Source: Corythucha ciliata
Taxonomy: Eukaryota > Arthropoda > Insecta > Hemiptera > Tingidae
Direction: 5' to 3'
Length of the DNA: 64,000 bases
NCBI GenBank assembly: GCA_038030265.1
Contig: CM075938.1
Span: 42,835,189 to 42,899,188 of the forward strand
Below are positions 13,621 through 24,009 of this stretch, piece by piece. Within the stretch, counting starts at the first letter, position 1. Each line of letters opens with the position of its first letter. Made by a program: the position numbers and the translations under genes. The notes under the pieces were generated by a model. It searched no databases. It saw only the letters and a list, made by a program, of their open reading frames with translations, and was not told the origin of the DNA.

Positions 13621-14039
13621 TCTCTCGCGTCGACAATGAAAAAATAAACACGTTGAGAGCTGAAAAGGAGCTCTTTTTTTTTAGATGGTTCTGACGGGCT
13701 TCTTATATACTTGTCAGACCCCTCCACTCTCGTTCCAAGTGTTTTATTTTTTAAGTAGGGCGTCGCAATTTGTGAAGTGAAGTATAGTGTCGAATGAAGG
13801 CTTGAAGGCAGCAAGTAGCCAGTGAAGGCGGCACATGATTACGAAAAGTGAAGGCACGACACAGTGCAATGTCTGATGGGTCTAACCTCCACCAGCTTTT
13901 ATCTGTGGCCATCGAGGTCTAAGCGGTAGAACTATATAGAGCCAGTAACCACCCTCTGCTCCATTTCCAGGCCATTGGTCAAATCATGGTGCGTTGGGAG
14001 GGCTTTAGATCACGTATAACAGTTCTGTTAAAGGTAACA

Positions 14040-14190
14040 CTGTCAGGTTCGGATTGGGTATCAGCTAGGGTATGCTGGTAGTCCAGGGTATGAGAAAATA
14101 GATGAACTGGTTAAGCAAGGGGGCAAGACTCTAATCGTTCCCGAACCGGCGATAGAGGTGGCCAGGGACATGGGATTAAACGAAGTCCTC
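14040..14190 (+). pseudogene. RNase H fragment of a retrotransposon
   Basis: The frame gives LGYAGSPGYEKIDELVKQGG followed by PEPAIEVARD. This matches the conserved C-terminal block of retroelement RNase H, where the family shows W-x-PGH-x-G-x2-GNE-x-AD-x-LA(K/R). Here the histidine and aspartate positions are altered (YAGSPGYEKID), so the enzyme is dead. Degraded sequence of similar style extends to about 14,330. It lies inside the hAT-like element, either captured or inserted there. Confidence 0.6.
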
Positions 14191-14789
14191 ACGTGAGCGT
14201 AAACGAAAGCCCGCATGCGCGCTGAGATACAGTGGCACAAGAAAGCTGCTGCAAGGCTACTGGGTCACCCCATATACGGGAACGGTTTCTTCGCTGCCAC
14301 GTGCCCCGAGCTGTATAGGGGATAGAACCAGACGTTCATTTCATTTCTTCTTCATTTTCCGTTTCGTCCTTCGATTTTGTAATCTAGGTCGAAGGTGTTC
14401 CTCTCTCCTTCTTTCCTACACTCCTTCCACGCCGTTACCTATTCACTCGCCGCTTCGTTTCATCCCGTGCTCTGGCTGTGGCTAACGTCAGCCTTGGGGA
14501 GTAACAAGATGAGCGTTAGTCTTTCACGCGGGGCGCATCTAAGCATAGGATCAAGTATGTTTCGGACAAGTTTGAGGAACTTATCATTTGTAATTTATTT
14601 TTGATTTTAGTTAGACTGTTAGAACAGTTATCAATTTTTAATCAAAACTTGTACTGTTATTGTATAAACTGGGTACTGTTTATTTATCCTTTCTGGCACC
14701 TCTGGATTTTGGCGCCCCATTGAATCGGTGAGGGGGAAAATGCAACCTCTAGCCCCCCCCCCCCATATCCGGCCCTGAATATATGCATT

Positions 14790-17660
14790 TTCTTACTTAC
14801 TGTATTGTATTCCCTGAGATTTTTCAAATTTCCAGCTGGCGATCATATTTTCATTTTCATGAAAGGCAAGTTTAGTTAGGTACCACATTTTCAGATGCAT
14901 GAATCTTTTTGCATAACATAGTGGTGGAAGGAGGAGACCTGAAGGCTAATGATCTAGAACGAGAATCTATTGTTCGACATTCCGTATTTCATGCTGCCTC
15001 CTGCATGATGGTAGCCGCTGCAGTGACATAATTTGATTCAGTGCTTAACGGCTGGGGGAAGAGTTCGAGAGGGGAGATAATGAGAGAAGTTGAAAATCTC
15101 TTGATTCGTTGAATAATTTTACTCTTCTCACTTCCTAGAGCTGTGATTAATTTCGAGGTCTCTATATGTGTGTGAGAGATGTTTCCAACGAGATTTCACA
15201 AAGCACTGCTAAAAAGTCCTCGTTTCCACGCTAAAACACTGAGTATTTTATGGAACGGAAACTCTGGGTGATTCTTGACGTATAAACAAGCTGTCGCACT
15301 AAATTTCATCGAGTTCTGCTGTCTGGGCGTTCGGCTACAACCATGAAAAATGCTATCTGAGGGACCATCCATTGTTTTACTCTGCTGAAGAGTGAAGAGC
15401 CGCATGACAATATTATTCCTGAGAAAATGATCGCAGCTATTAAAAATGTATGCCGAAACAAAACACATTTAGCACTTGTCTCCTTTCCTCACGAGTTCTG
15501 CAAGGGTCCGTTACACCAGAAGGCGCACGGAGCATACATTTTTTTCCATGTAGGTACGTAGCTCAAAAACCAAAAAAGGAATGTGGAATTTTTGATCCCA
15601 CTGACTTGAATAAGTCAACTTTTATAAAGGATGAAAATGCTTCCTGATTAGTATTTTATTTTTAGAGCTTTGGCTTAATGCTTCTTCTACTTCTTCGTTT
15701 CCTGATATTTCGCCTTCTTGTGCTGAAGACATCGTCAGAGAACTTTTGGTTTTTGGTTTTTATAATTTTAAATCACAGACATGTGACGATTAGAAATGCT
15801 TCTTCTTTACCTTGATCCTCTTTACATTGATGTATTTTGTTTGATGGGTGGTGAGGGGTGGGTTACTGCTCACCAGCTGGGCAGATCCTTCCATGATCGT
15901 GCACTGCACATCCCTTGCTAAACGCGGGCACTGCGGTCGCCGAATGTGGTGTCTGCCATTTCGACGTCATCAGACACACATGACAAGTGGCAAGGTCCAC
16001 CACAGCCTTTGTGACGAACCAAGAGTGGAGAGCACTGGACCGTGTTTCCACCGTATATTCGAGGAAGCTAAGATAAGTAAAATAAATAATTGTTGTTTGG
16101 ACCCGAATGGACGTGGGGGGAAGAAAAATCGTTTCTTCTCTTTGATGTCAATGAGTTCTGCAAGTAGAGAATACTACAAGATCAAATCAAACCTTTCTAC
16201 ATATATGGTGCGAGGCTACAAGGCTACAGACGCACCTAGCTCAATATATTTTTACGTTAATTGTTTTTGATGTTGTTTTATGCTACTATAAATTGAAGCA
16301 AGGGATACTCTACTCAGATGCGCACGAAGTTGTAAAATTATACGTAGGTTAGCGGGTGCACGTGCACCGTAAAACAGTTTTTTCTCGCCTCCCCCCCTCT
16401 ACAACCATCACTCTCCAGCTTATCCATACTCTGGCGTAAACCAAACTATACATAATATGTTTAGACCCCCGTTTCGCAGAGATACTTCGCCGGCTATGAC
16501 TGGAAAACAAATTTACGTTTAAATCCATTAGGCACTACTGTGAGGATGATGGCGAGAGCGGGAATATAAAAAAAAAAATAATAATTATGGTCGATTTCCA
16601 AGTATAGGTATCCTGGACAATGGGTCATATGGTGTTTGATGAGTATAATATCCCCTTCGTTTTCGTTTTGAGTATCCCCCCCCCCCAGTCCTTCATCAAT
16701 CATACATGAGGCCACCTTTCTCTTTTGCTCCTCCTCTTCTTGAAATTTATGTTTCGTCCTCCCTAATTGACTTTAATTGGCGTGAAATATTGTCGAAAAG
16801 AATATAAGAAAATAACGAGATTGAAAAAAAAAAAACTTTTTATAAGTTTGTTTTTTTATGTTTTACGAAGAGAGTTTACATTGTAACACATTTTATGAAC
16901 TATAAAGTATCGTTTGTCCACCTACAAATGGCTACTTCTGCGAATATTAAAAAATAAAGTTCTCTTTCGGGGAAACAAAAACTAACTTAGGTCCCATTTA
17001 GCAACTCGAAACCTGCATAATGTCCTACGTGCCAACAGAAACTCATTGTTATTCATGTTGGTATCAAGAATGAACTGCACACAATATACTACAGGAACAT
17101 ATAGATGAGCAGAAAAATGCATCCATTTTGAAGCTGCTAGATCTACAGGTTTTTTGTTTGTTTTTGTACAGGATGTTTTGTTCGTTTTTCCCCACCAATA
17201 ACTAGAAAAATGCCCAATGACTCGTTATTGTTAGACTCTGCGATTAAGGGGGGTGCTGGAATCCTTTCCCATCCCGTAAAACTTGCACTAAATGAACGAA
17301 CGAGTCCCAGGGCCGGCGCTTAGACTTCTGGACGCCCCAGGAAAAAATATCCTCGTCGTCACTGTATATGCAACGAAGATCCACAAAAAACAACACAGCA
17401 GCAGCAACAACAACAACAAAAGTCGAATGGGCGATTTTTAGGGTCATTTTCTCAGGGGCTACCGCCAAAAAGCCCCTATAAAGGGGCGCCAGTGCTAAAT
17501 CGTGGGTTTTGGGCGATTTCTGTCGAGACCTGCAATACCGCCTATCGAGGTCCGTGTTCACTGCTCTTAAAAAAAACCCGTTTTTTTTTGCGTTCTCAGT
17601 AGAGAGTGCGGTGCTAAAGCAAAAGTGAATGGTGAAAACCGCAGCTCAATAGGTGCAGGC
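14790..17660. other. Non-coding stretch with unassigned open frames
   Basis: The longest frame (15,848-16,270 plus, 140 codons) has an antisense partner at 15,863-16,051. Neither resembles a known family, and the local GC content there is above its surroundings. C-tracts lie at 16,680. A short segment at 17,500-17,575 repeats the 8,190-8,270 sequence. Confidence 0.35.
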
Positions 17661-17670
17661 AGTGATTTTT

Positions 17671-17839
17671 AATCGGTCCCGGTCAGGGGTGTCAGGTTGG
17701 TTGGTAGGCAAACAAAGTTCACTAGTTCAATTGGTTCAATCATCACTGCTCAGTTGTTGTCGTCAAGGTGACTTTGTGAAGAGGGGTCGTTTGCCCTCCT
17801 ACTAGTGTAACCTCCTTAGCAACCTGACCGCGACCGATT
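17671..17839. mobile_element. Candidate 169-bp MITE
   Basis: The ends are inverted copies of AATCGGTCCCGGTCAGG with one mismatch, each followed inward by a CAGGTTG/CAACCTG pair. No clear duplication is seen, so superfamily and exact ends are uncertain. Confidence 0.5.
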
Positions 17840-17959
17840 GAATGTTAAAATATCTGTGAATCACCAGCCGATAGACTTAGACGGGGGTCGGGGATGTGAC
17901 GTCAGAACCGCCAACCAACCTCTCTCAGGTGCGTCACCATTCCATTCATACCAACCTAC

Positions 17960-18810
17960 AAGTTGATAAAATGCGACAATTCACAGCCAAAAAGTGAATA
18001 AAATCACTAATTTCACGGCTAAAAAATTGAGAAAAAGCGATTATACAGGTAAACGCTAATGTGAGGCTAAACAAGGAAACACAGAAAATTCACGACTGAA
18101 ATTGAGGAAAAAAATATCATTCGCAGCATCGCTGCTGAAATTTAGGAAAGCGCTAATTAAGTGCTATAATTGAGAAAACGCGGTCCCTACAGGAAAACTC
18201 GTAGCTAAAAGTTTGAAAAAGTGTTAATTCATGGCTAAAGTTGATGAAAAAGCTAGAGTAGCCCAAACCAAGAAAATGTGCTAACATTTATCAAAAATTA
18301 GCCATTTAGCCAAAATTGAGAAAATGGCTAAATTGTTGGTAAAGTAAGGGAAAAAAAAGTTCACTATATAGTTTAGGTACGTAAAACTGCAAAAAAGTGA
18401 TAATTCATGAATAAAAGTGAAAAAAAAAAAAAAAAAAAAAAAAAATGCTAGTTCTCTGCTAAAATTGGGAAAAATGTTAATTCGCGGATATAATTGAGAA
18501 AAACTAGATGTGATAAAAAACGCTAAATTGGTAGTAGCTAAAATTGAAAAACCACTAATTCCCTCCCAGAATTATTAAATCATCAACACGCGTCTGATGA
18601 AGAGAGAAAAAGTGACCATTCGCTGCTATAGAAAATGCCAATTCGTGGTTTCTGTTGGCAATTTTTCGTGGATCGTGTCTCGAAACTGCATTTCGAGAAA
18701 AACTGGAAAAGGCGTACGATTTTAGTTGAGGAAAATTGTCAACTCGCGAGTGAAATTGAGGACAAATTTTAATTCGCTGCTAAAAATTGAAAAAGAGCGA
18801 CAAACGTTAC
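17960..18810 (-). repeat. 30-bp minisatellite, minus orientation
   Basis: Copies read AATTCGCGG(C/A)TAAAATTGAG on the plus strand and are the same family as 8,490-9,010. A poly(A) tract of about 26 at 18,419-18,445 lies inside. Confidence 0.7.
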
Positions 18811-18819
18811 TACTTCGTT

Positions 18820-19574
18820 TACAACCTATTGGATTGATGCTGTACTTATGGGGATATTCTCGTCCCAGTCGATATCAATAGCAGTCGATATAATAACCTA
18901 CTCGAGGGAGGCCGACATCGGGGCTAAAGAGCTTATATTTAGATGGATTGTTATCTACCCCCCATCCCATGCAATCCTATGCAAATCGTGAGCCCCGATG
19001 TCCGGAACTCCTACTCGACCCAACCTAGATGCGTCCTGATGGCCACTTAAGCGCCTCTGGCGTGGACCACCAATACCAACATCGTTTGATCTGGAATTGA
19101 CGCAGCCATCTTCATTTCCAGCCAGGCCTGGAGCCCAATATTTTAATACATACATATCGATAAATAAATTCAAATAAATAACCAATTTACCAACGCCAAA
19201 TGAAATAGAAACAAAATCATTCAAACTATTAATTAAAATTATAAAAATTTAAATTAAAATTCTTCAACAAATAATTATTTACAAAATTCTGATACACTTC
19301 ATAGAAATATCAGTTAAGAAAGGACTTTCCCCTTTTGTCCGGTTACACTAATGTGTCATAAGTTCTGCTTCAAAAAGCAGATGATAATAGGGAACCGCCA
19401 GACACTGATGAAATGTTTTGATTGGATTGCATCTTCTAGAATTAAAGAGAGAGGGGGCATCGGAGGAATTGATGAAAAAACTGGCAAGTGCCGTCTCCGC
19501 TGCACTCAATCATTACTAGAGAGAATCGGTGACTGAACTGGTTGGAAAGGACATAAGGAGGAGCCGTTGTCGTG

Positions 19575-19610
<36 letters not shown>

Positions 19611-22370
19611 GTATCTATTATTAAAAAGATAACCTGGGTCAGTAAATATTTTTATAATTTTTATAATATTTTTAAATAGTTTGTATTACTATTAATTAAA
19701 ATCTAGTTTTGTACTAAGAAAAAACCGTTAAACCAGTTTTAAACCACCGATTCATACAACGCTCATGCGATTGCTTATGATAATCGAATTATAAATATCA
19801 ATTTTCAAATATCGATACTGCCATTAATGTCGATATTTTAAAAATATTTGGTAATTTCTCCAGGGCCTTAAAACTGCGCCACCTATTGCCACGTGGTGCA
19901 CACATTTTTCCCAACAGTGGCTGATTTTTATTGTCACGGCGAGAAGGTTAGTGTTTTTTGCCTAGGCTGGAAAATAATCAGCTGTTTTAGTATATAAATA
20001 CATGAGAAATAGACGAGTGGAAACAGACAATTGGACAATAAAGAAATAAAAGCAATACAATAAAGATTAAACGTTGTTTTTGTTTACATAAATATTATTC
20101 ATTCTATTTGCTCTTTTTAATTAGCCCTATTCCTCTCAATAGTTAATTAACCACGGGAGCAAAAATCATATTATCCTCTAAGTGAAGTTTTTTTTCTTTA
20201 TATAAGAACAAAAAATCAATTGCAGTGTGTACTATATCAAAGCGGCGTTTGCCAGGTAAATCGTATATTTTGTGTTTAATTGCTTTCAGTTTGGGTTGAC
20301 TGTTCGGGATAGAGGGGAATGGATTGTACCGTGTTTGCTGGCGTTTCTATTAAGTTGATTGCAATTTATAATGGTTTTTCGTCCGATTTCCACTTTTTTT
20401 TTTTTTGTATTTGCTGTGCTTCTTTTTCCTGTTAAACACGATCAATTATAAAGAAAAGCAATTAACTGAACAAAACGCTCTTAATAACTTTTTTGCTCTG
20501 TCTCTCTCTCACTCTCTATCTCTCTCTCTACCTTCATCACAGCTCCTGCACTCCGTCGCCGATCGGCTTATACACAGTGGGTTCTTGGCACTGAATTTCT
20601 GATCGAGTAGTGGGTTGATAGCATTATTATCTAAATTGGTCCTCCGACCCTCTCTTACAAGTTTCAGCGATTAACAATCATTAAAGGTGAAAACCCGCAT
20701 AATTAGTGCTATGGCACAAAAAAAAATTACCGTAATCACACGAGTACCTAAATTCAGGGGAAAATAGACTTTTAAATGGATTCTCAATTACCAGACGCGA
20801 AGAGAGGGCCGAGTTAGGGCGAGGCCTTGAGGGGAAATTAACCGAACAGTAATCAAATTTAACCGCTCGTAGAGAGGGCGAAATCGAAGAAATTACTTTG
20901 TCTGTAAATGGGAGGATTTCATTTGAAACGTGAAAGAACTTTAAACTGCGGTTAAGGCTGCAGCTAGACTTCATTAAGGATAAAGTTTCCCTCGCATGAG
21001 GCCTCGGAATTAGTGAAGCATTACACGCGGCTAAAGTTTGTCATTATAGTAATAATTTTGTCGATTGAGAGGGGTAGTGGAGAGGGGACCCTGTTCACCT
21101 CTTTCTCGTTTCTTTTTTTTTCCCCCAACGGGTCGTGTCATACGTGGCGAAGGGCAGGGTCACGATAACAAACAGACGTGTACAATTTTTTACCTGAGAC
21201 AGGGGAGTCGTAATCACAGAAAAAGAGTCTCTGTTGTAGAAGATTTCGGCTCCAGACAGTATATTTCGTTCAGAAAAAGAAAGAAAGAGATTGGGAACTA
21301 AGTGAGAGTGAGTGAGTGAGAAAAACACGCTTCCTTCCCACGAAGAGGACAATTCTCTCCCACCACAACATACAAAATCGAATGAGTTTTGTTCTTCGTT
21401 CCTTTGACTTTGACTTCCTTTAATCACTTCCGATGAATTGCACCTGCCGTCGTTCGTTCTCAGAAATAATCTATATGTTTTGGTTTTCACACTCATGCGC
21501 CAATTAGAAACCGTTAAACTAATTTAAACCTCCCGCTTTCAGATGTACCTTCACGACAAGCATTTCTAGAGGAGGTTTAGGCATATTCTTTGTTTGTGAA
21601 ACCCATAATCGCCCGCAAAGCTGTACCCATCCCTCCCACCTTTTAATTTATTTTCTTTCCAGAACAGTCGAATTGCAATGATAACTTGATAACTTCTCAA
21701 CATGAGAATTTAACGTTATCGTACCTTCAAATAAATAAAAGTAAAGGCTGCTAATCTAGCGAATAATTGCCCAAAATTTTTATCTGTCTTATAAATAATG
21801 CACTACTTTGTTTGTCTTTATCGCCCTTAAAACAATTTAAGAACGTCACTAATTTATTTCAAAGGAGATAAATGAGTGATAAACTAGAGTGAATTTTTTC
21901 GTTTCAAAGGTCTTGGAACACGAATTATGTAATCAGCTCGGACTGGATTTTTTTTTTTTTTTTTCACAGTATTCACCCTACTGGATGTAAATATTAATCA
22001 CCATAATTATTTTCTCGCCGAATTCATAGGTACTTACCTATTCTACACACCTGTATACGCGTACATGGAAAGGTGGCAGCATAGAAATCGTGAAAATATG
22101 AGCATTTCATTGTTAAAAAATTAATTTTCAGTAAGCTCTCTCATGACCATTTCTCACAGACTCTTCGCACAGCCGTCTAATGTACTGACAATGAGTCATG
22201 ACACTGGCTGACTATAACTTGTAATTTCGCTTAAATTAAGACCCGAATTTACAAGCTCACAAACATTTAAGTATCTCTAAATGTTACAATTCCATGGCTA
22301 TTCGTTGCAGGCTATATAGGCGCAGTCGTCGCCGGCTAGCCTTGGGTCCAAAAAAAAGGGGGGGAGGGGA
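18820..22370. other. Gene-poor stretch with a long poly(A) tract
   Basis: A GC-richer island (18,880-19,140) carries a minus-strand frame of about 60 codons that I do not recognise, and an inverted pair GACATCGGGGCT / AGCCCCGATGTC (18,914 and 18,991). About 33 consecutive A's at 19,575-19,608 could mark the 3' end of a plus-strand retroposed sequence, but no body is identifiable. The rest (19,620-22,320) is AT-rich without supported genes. Confidence 0.4.
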
Positions 22371-23098
22371 AGGTTGAAACTTGCAATTTCACTGACATTA
22401 GGACCTCAAACTTGCAATGTCACGAACATTTAGCCAGAAAACTTACAATTTCGCGGATATTTGCAGCCAAAATAGTGACACCCAAACTTGCAGTATCGCG
22501 AAAATAAATGAAATCGAAACTTCCAATTTCGCACATTTTTTGATCTGACTGTGAGTGATATTCACGAGGCTTTGAGCTCTGTCGGGGGCATCTATAAATC
22601 GGGCGTAAATAAATACCGAAAACTACGGAATTCCCGGATATCTATACACCCAAAACTTGAAATGTTGCTGGATTTAATACCTGGAATTTGCAATGTCACT
22701 CGCAAGTACTCGCCCAGGAAAATTCCACTTTGGCGGATCACTTTGCCATCAAAATGAAGCAATTTTGTAGCAGCAATTTGTCAGACTTTGGGCACTGTCA
22801 TGGCCGGCAATCCCGGGATCCACTATCCATTATAAAATCGAAACGTTTGCAATTTCCGGCAAATATTGACCTGACACTTGTAATTTCACGAAAATAAAGA
22901 CCGGAAAAACATAAATTGTGGGTTATTCAGTCCCAATTTTGATGAAATTATAACCTGGGACTTCCCGAAAGGCAAAAAGCCCCGAAACTTTCCATTCCCT
23001 AAAAATAAAATGTGAAACTTCCAATATCGCTAATATTCAATCTGGAAACTTCCACTTTCTTTCCAAAGCAATACTTAGTCTCCACAGTTTATTCTCGT

Positions 23099-23143
23099 CA
23101 CCGAAATCGATTTTCAACCCTCACCGGGTCATCATCAGCGGTA
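23099..23143 (-). ncRNA. Type-I hammerhead-like ribozyme, left arm
   Basis: On the minus strand the order is stem I strand TACCG, core CTGATGA, stem II GACCC-GGTGA-GGGTT (5 bp), GAAA, palindromic stem III AATCGATT, U17, then stem I partner CGGTG. Stem I pairs five bases directly next to the core (four Watson-Crick plus one G-U). All conserved hammerhead positions (C3, U4, G5, A6, G8, A9, G12, A13, A14, A15.1, U16.1, H17) are present. One unpaired T lies between the core and stem II. Predicted cleavage is after U17, just before CGGTG. Activity is inferred. Confidence 0.7.
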
Positions 23144-23247
23144 CAATATTTCACAAATGAACTTTAAACATTTTTCACAACCGTGTGACTAGTGTGTATC
23201 CGCACAAAAAAAGAGATAAATGTTTAAAGTTCATTTGTTAAATATTG

Positions 23248-23295
23248 TACCGCTGATGATGAACACCCGGTGAGGGTTGAAAATCGATTTCGGTG
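23248..23295 (+). ncRNA. Type-I hammerhead-like ribozyme, right arm
   Basis: This is the mirror copy of the left-arm ribozyme, with the same stem I (TACCG/CGGTG), core CTGATGA, GAAA and AATCGATT stem III. Stem II carries two extra bases (GAACACCC against GGGTT), so it needs a bulge and is probably weaker than the left copy. Confidence 0.6.
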
Positions 23296-23559
23296 ACGAG
23301 AATAAACTGTGGAGAGACTAAGTATTGCTTTGGAATTATCCTTCGTACTCCACTACAACATGGCCTTTCAAACATCACTTCCACTTTCGCTTATTTTGGC
23401 CTCAAAAATCCTGAAAAATGATTTACATTTTTTAAATACTTGCAGTTTTGCGAAAATAAAGACACGAAGTTACAGCAATTTCACCAATATTTAGACCCGC
23501 GAAACTTACAATTTTGCAGAAATTCAGCTCAGAACTGAGTAATTTTGCGGCTATTTCGC

Positions 23560-24000
23560 TCAATTTTAACTGTAAATTAGCGCCTTTTCTCAATTTCAAA
23601 CACTAATTAGCGATTTTTTTAATTTTAGCCGCGAATTGGCGATTTTTTCACTTTTAGTCGTGAATAGGCTCGAAGCTACCTCCAAAAATTTTAACCGTGA
23701 ATTGGCTTTTAATCAATTTCATCCGCAAATGACGCCTTTTCTTAATGTTAGCCATTAACTCTTCCCCAGCACCTTTGATCCATTTTAGCCGTGCATTTGC
23801 GCATTTTCTCAATTTTATACCCGTGGATTAGCGCTTGTCCTCTATTTTAGCATTTTCAGCTGTGAATGACCGATTTCTCTCAATTTTAGCTGTGAATTAG
23901 TCCTTTTTCTCAATTTTAGCCGCGAATTAGGGCTTTTTTCTTCTCTATTTTTAGCCGTGAAGTGACATTTTTGGAAAATGACTCTTTTTTGTGGACAATC
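23560..24000 (+). repeat. 30-bp minisatellite, plus orientation
   Basis: Clear units of CTCAATTTTAGCYGTGAATT with spacer T-runs, the same family as 9,545-10,640. It continues from the neighbouring ACTTGCAATTTCGC array without a boundary. Confidence 0.7.
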
Positions 24001-24009
24001 TGTTTTCTC

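Larger units (their letters stand above)
12595..14777. mobile_element. hAT-like element, 2.18 kb, 8-bp TSD
   Basis: The left end reads CAGGCCTGGATCTAGG and the right end, reversed, CAGGGCCGGATATGG. An exact 8-bp duplication AATATATG flanks the element (12,587-12,594 and 14,778-14,785). Short imperfect inverted ends beginning CAGG plus an 8-bp duplication are typical of the hAT superfamily. No transposase frame is visible, so it is non-autonomous. It carries a tandem repeat (13,400-13,620) and a piece of retrotransposon RNase H (14,040-14,190). Confidence 0.75.
23061..23335. mobile_element. 275-bp inverted repeat carrying two hammerheads
   Basis: An almost perfect palindrome begins TTCCAAAGCAATACTTAGTC and ends with its reverse complement, with a spacer of about 60 bases (23,160-23,215). 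Each arm encodes a hammerhead-like ribozyme pointing outward from the centre, followed by GAATAAA. It lies inside the ACTTGCAATTTCGC minisatellite. No protein is encoded. It resembles a head-to-head dimer of a retrozyme or Penelope-type terminal unit. Confidence 0.75.
22375..23560. repeat. Second minisatellite, ACTTGCAATTTCGC type
   Basis: Diverged tandem units of about 38-42 bases have the core AAACTTGCAATTTCGCGAAA followed by ATA(A/T)A-GACC. Examples lie at 22,380, 22,410, 22,440, 22,490, 22,860, 22,985, 23,440 and 23,500. The 23,061-23,335 inverted repeat is inserted in it. At its right edge it grades directly into the 30-bp family (from about 23,560), so the two arrays may share an origin. 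Confidence 0.65.

Noticed and set aside
15848..16270. A 140-codon plus-strand open frame
   Set aside because: No family resemblance, no splice signals supporting it, and an overlapping antisense frame.
18880..19140. A GC-rich island as a possible gene or rDNA fragment
   Set aside because: The 89-codon minus frame is unrecognised and I see no ribosomal RNA signature.
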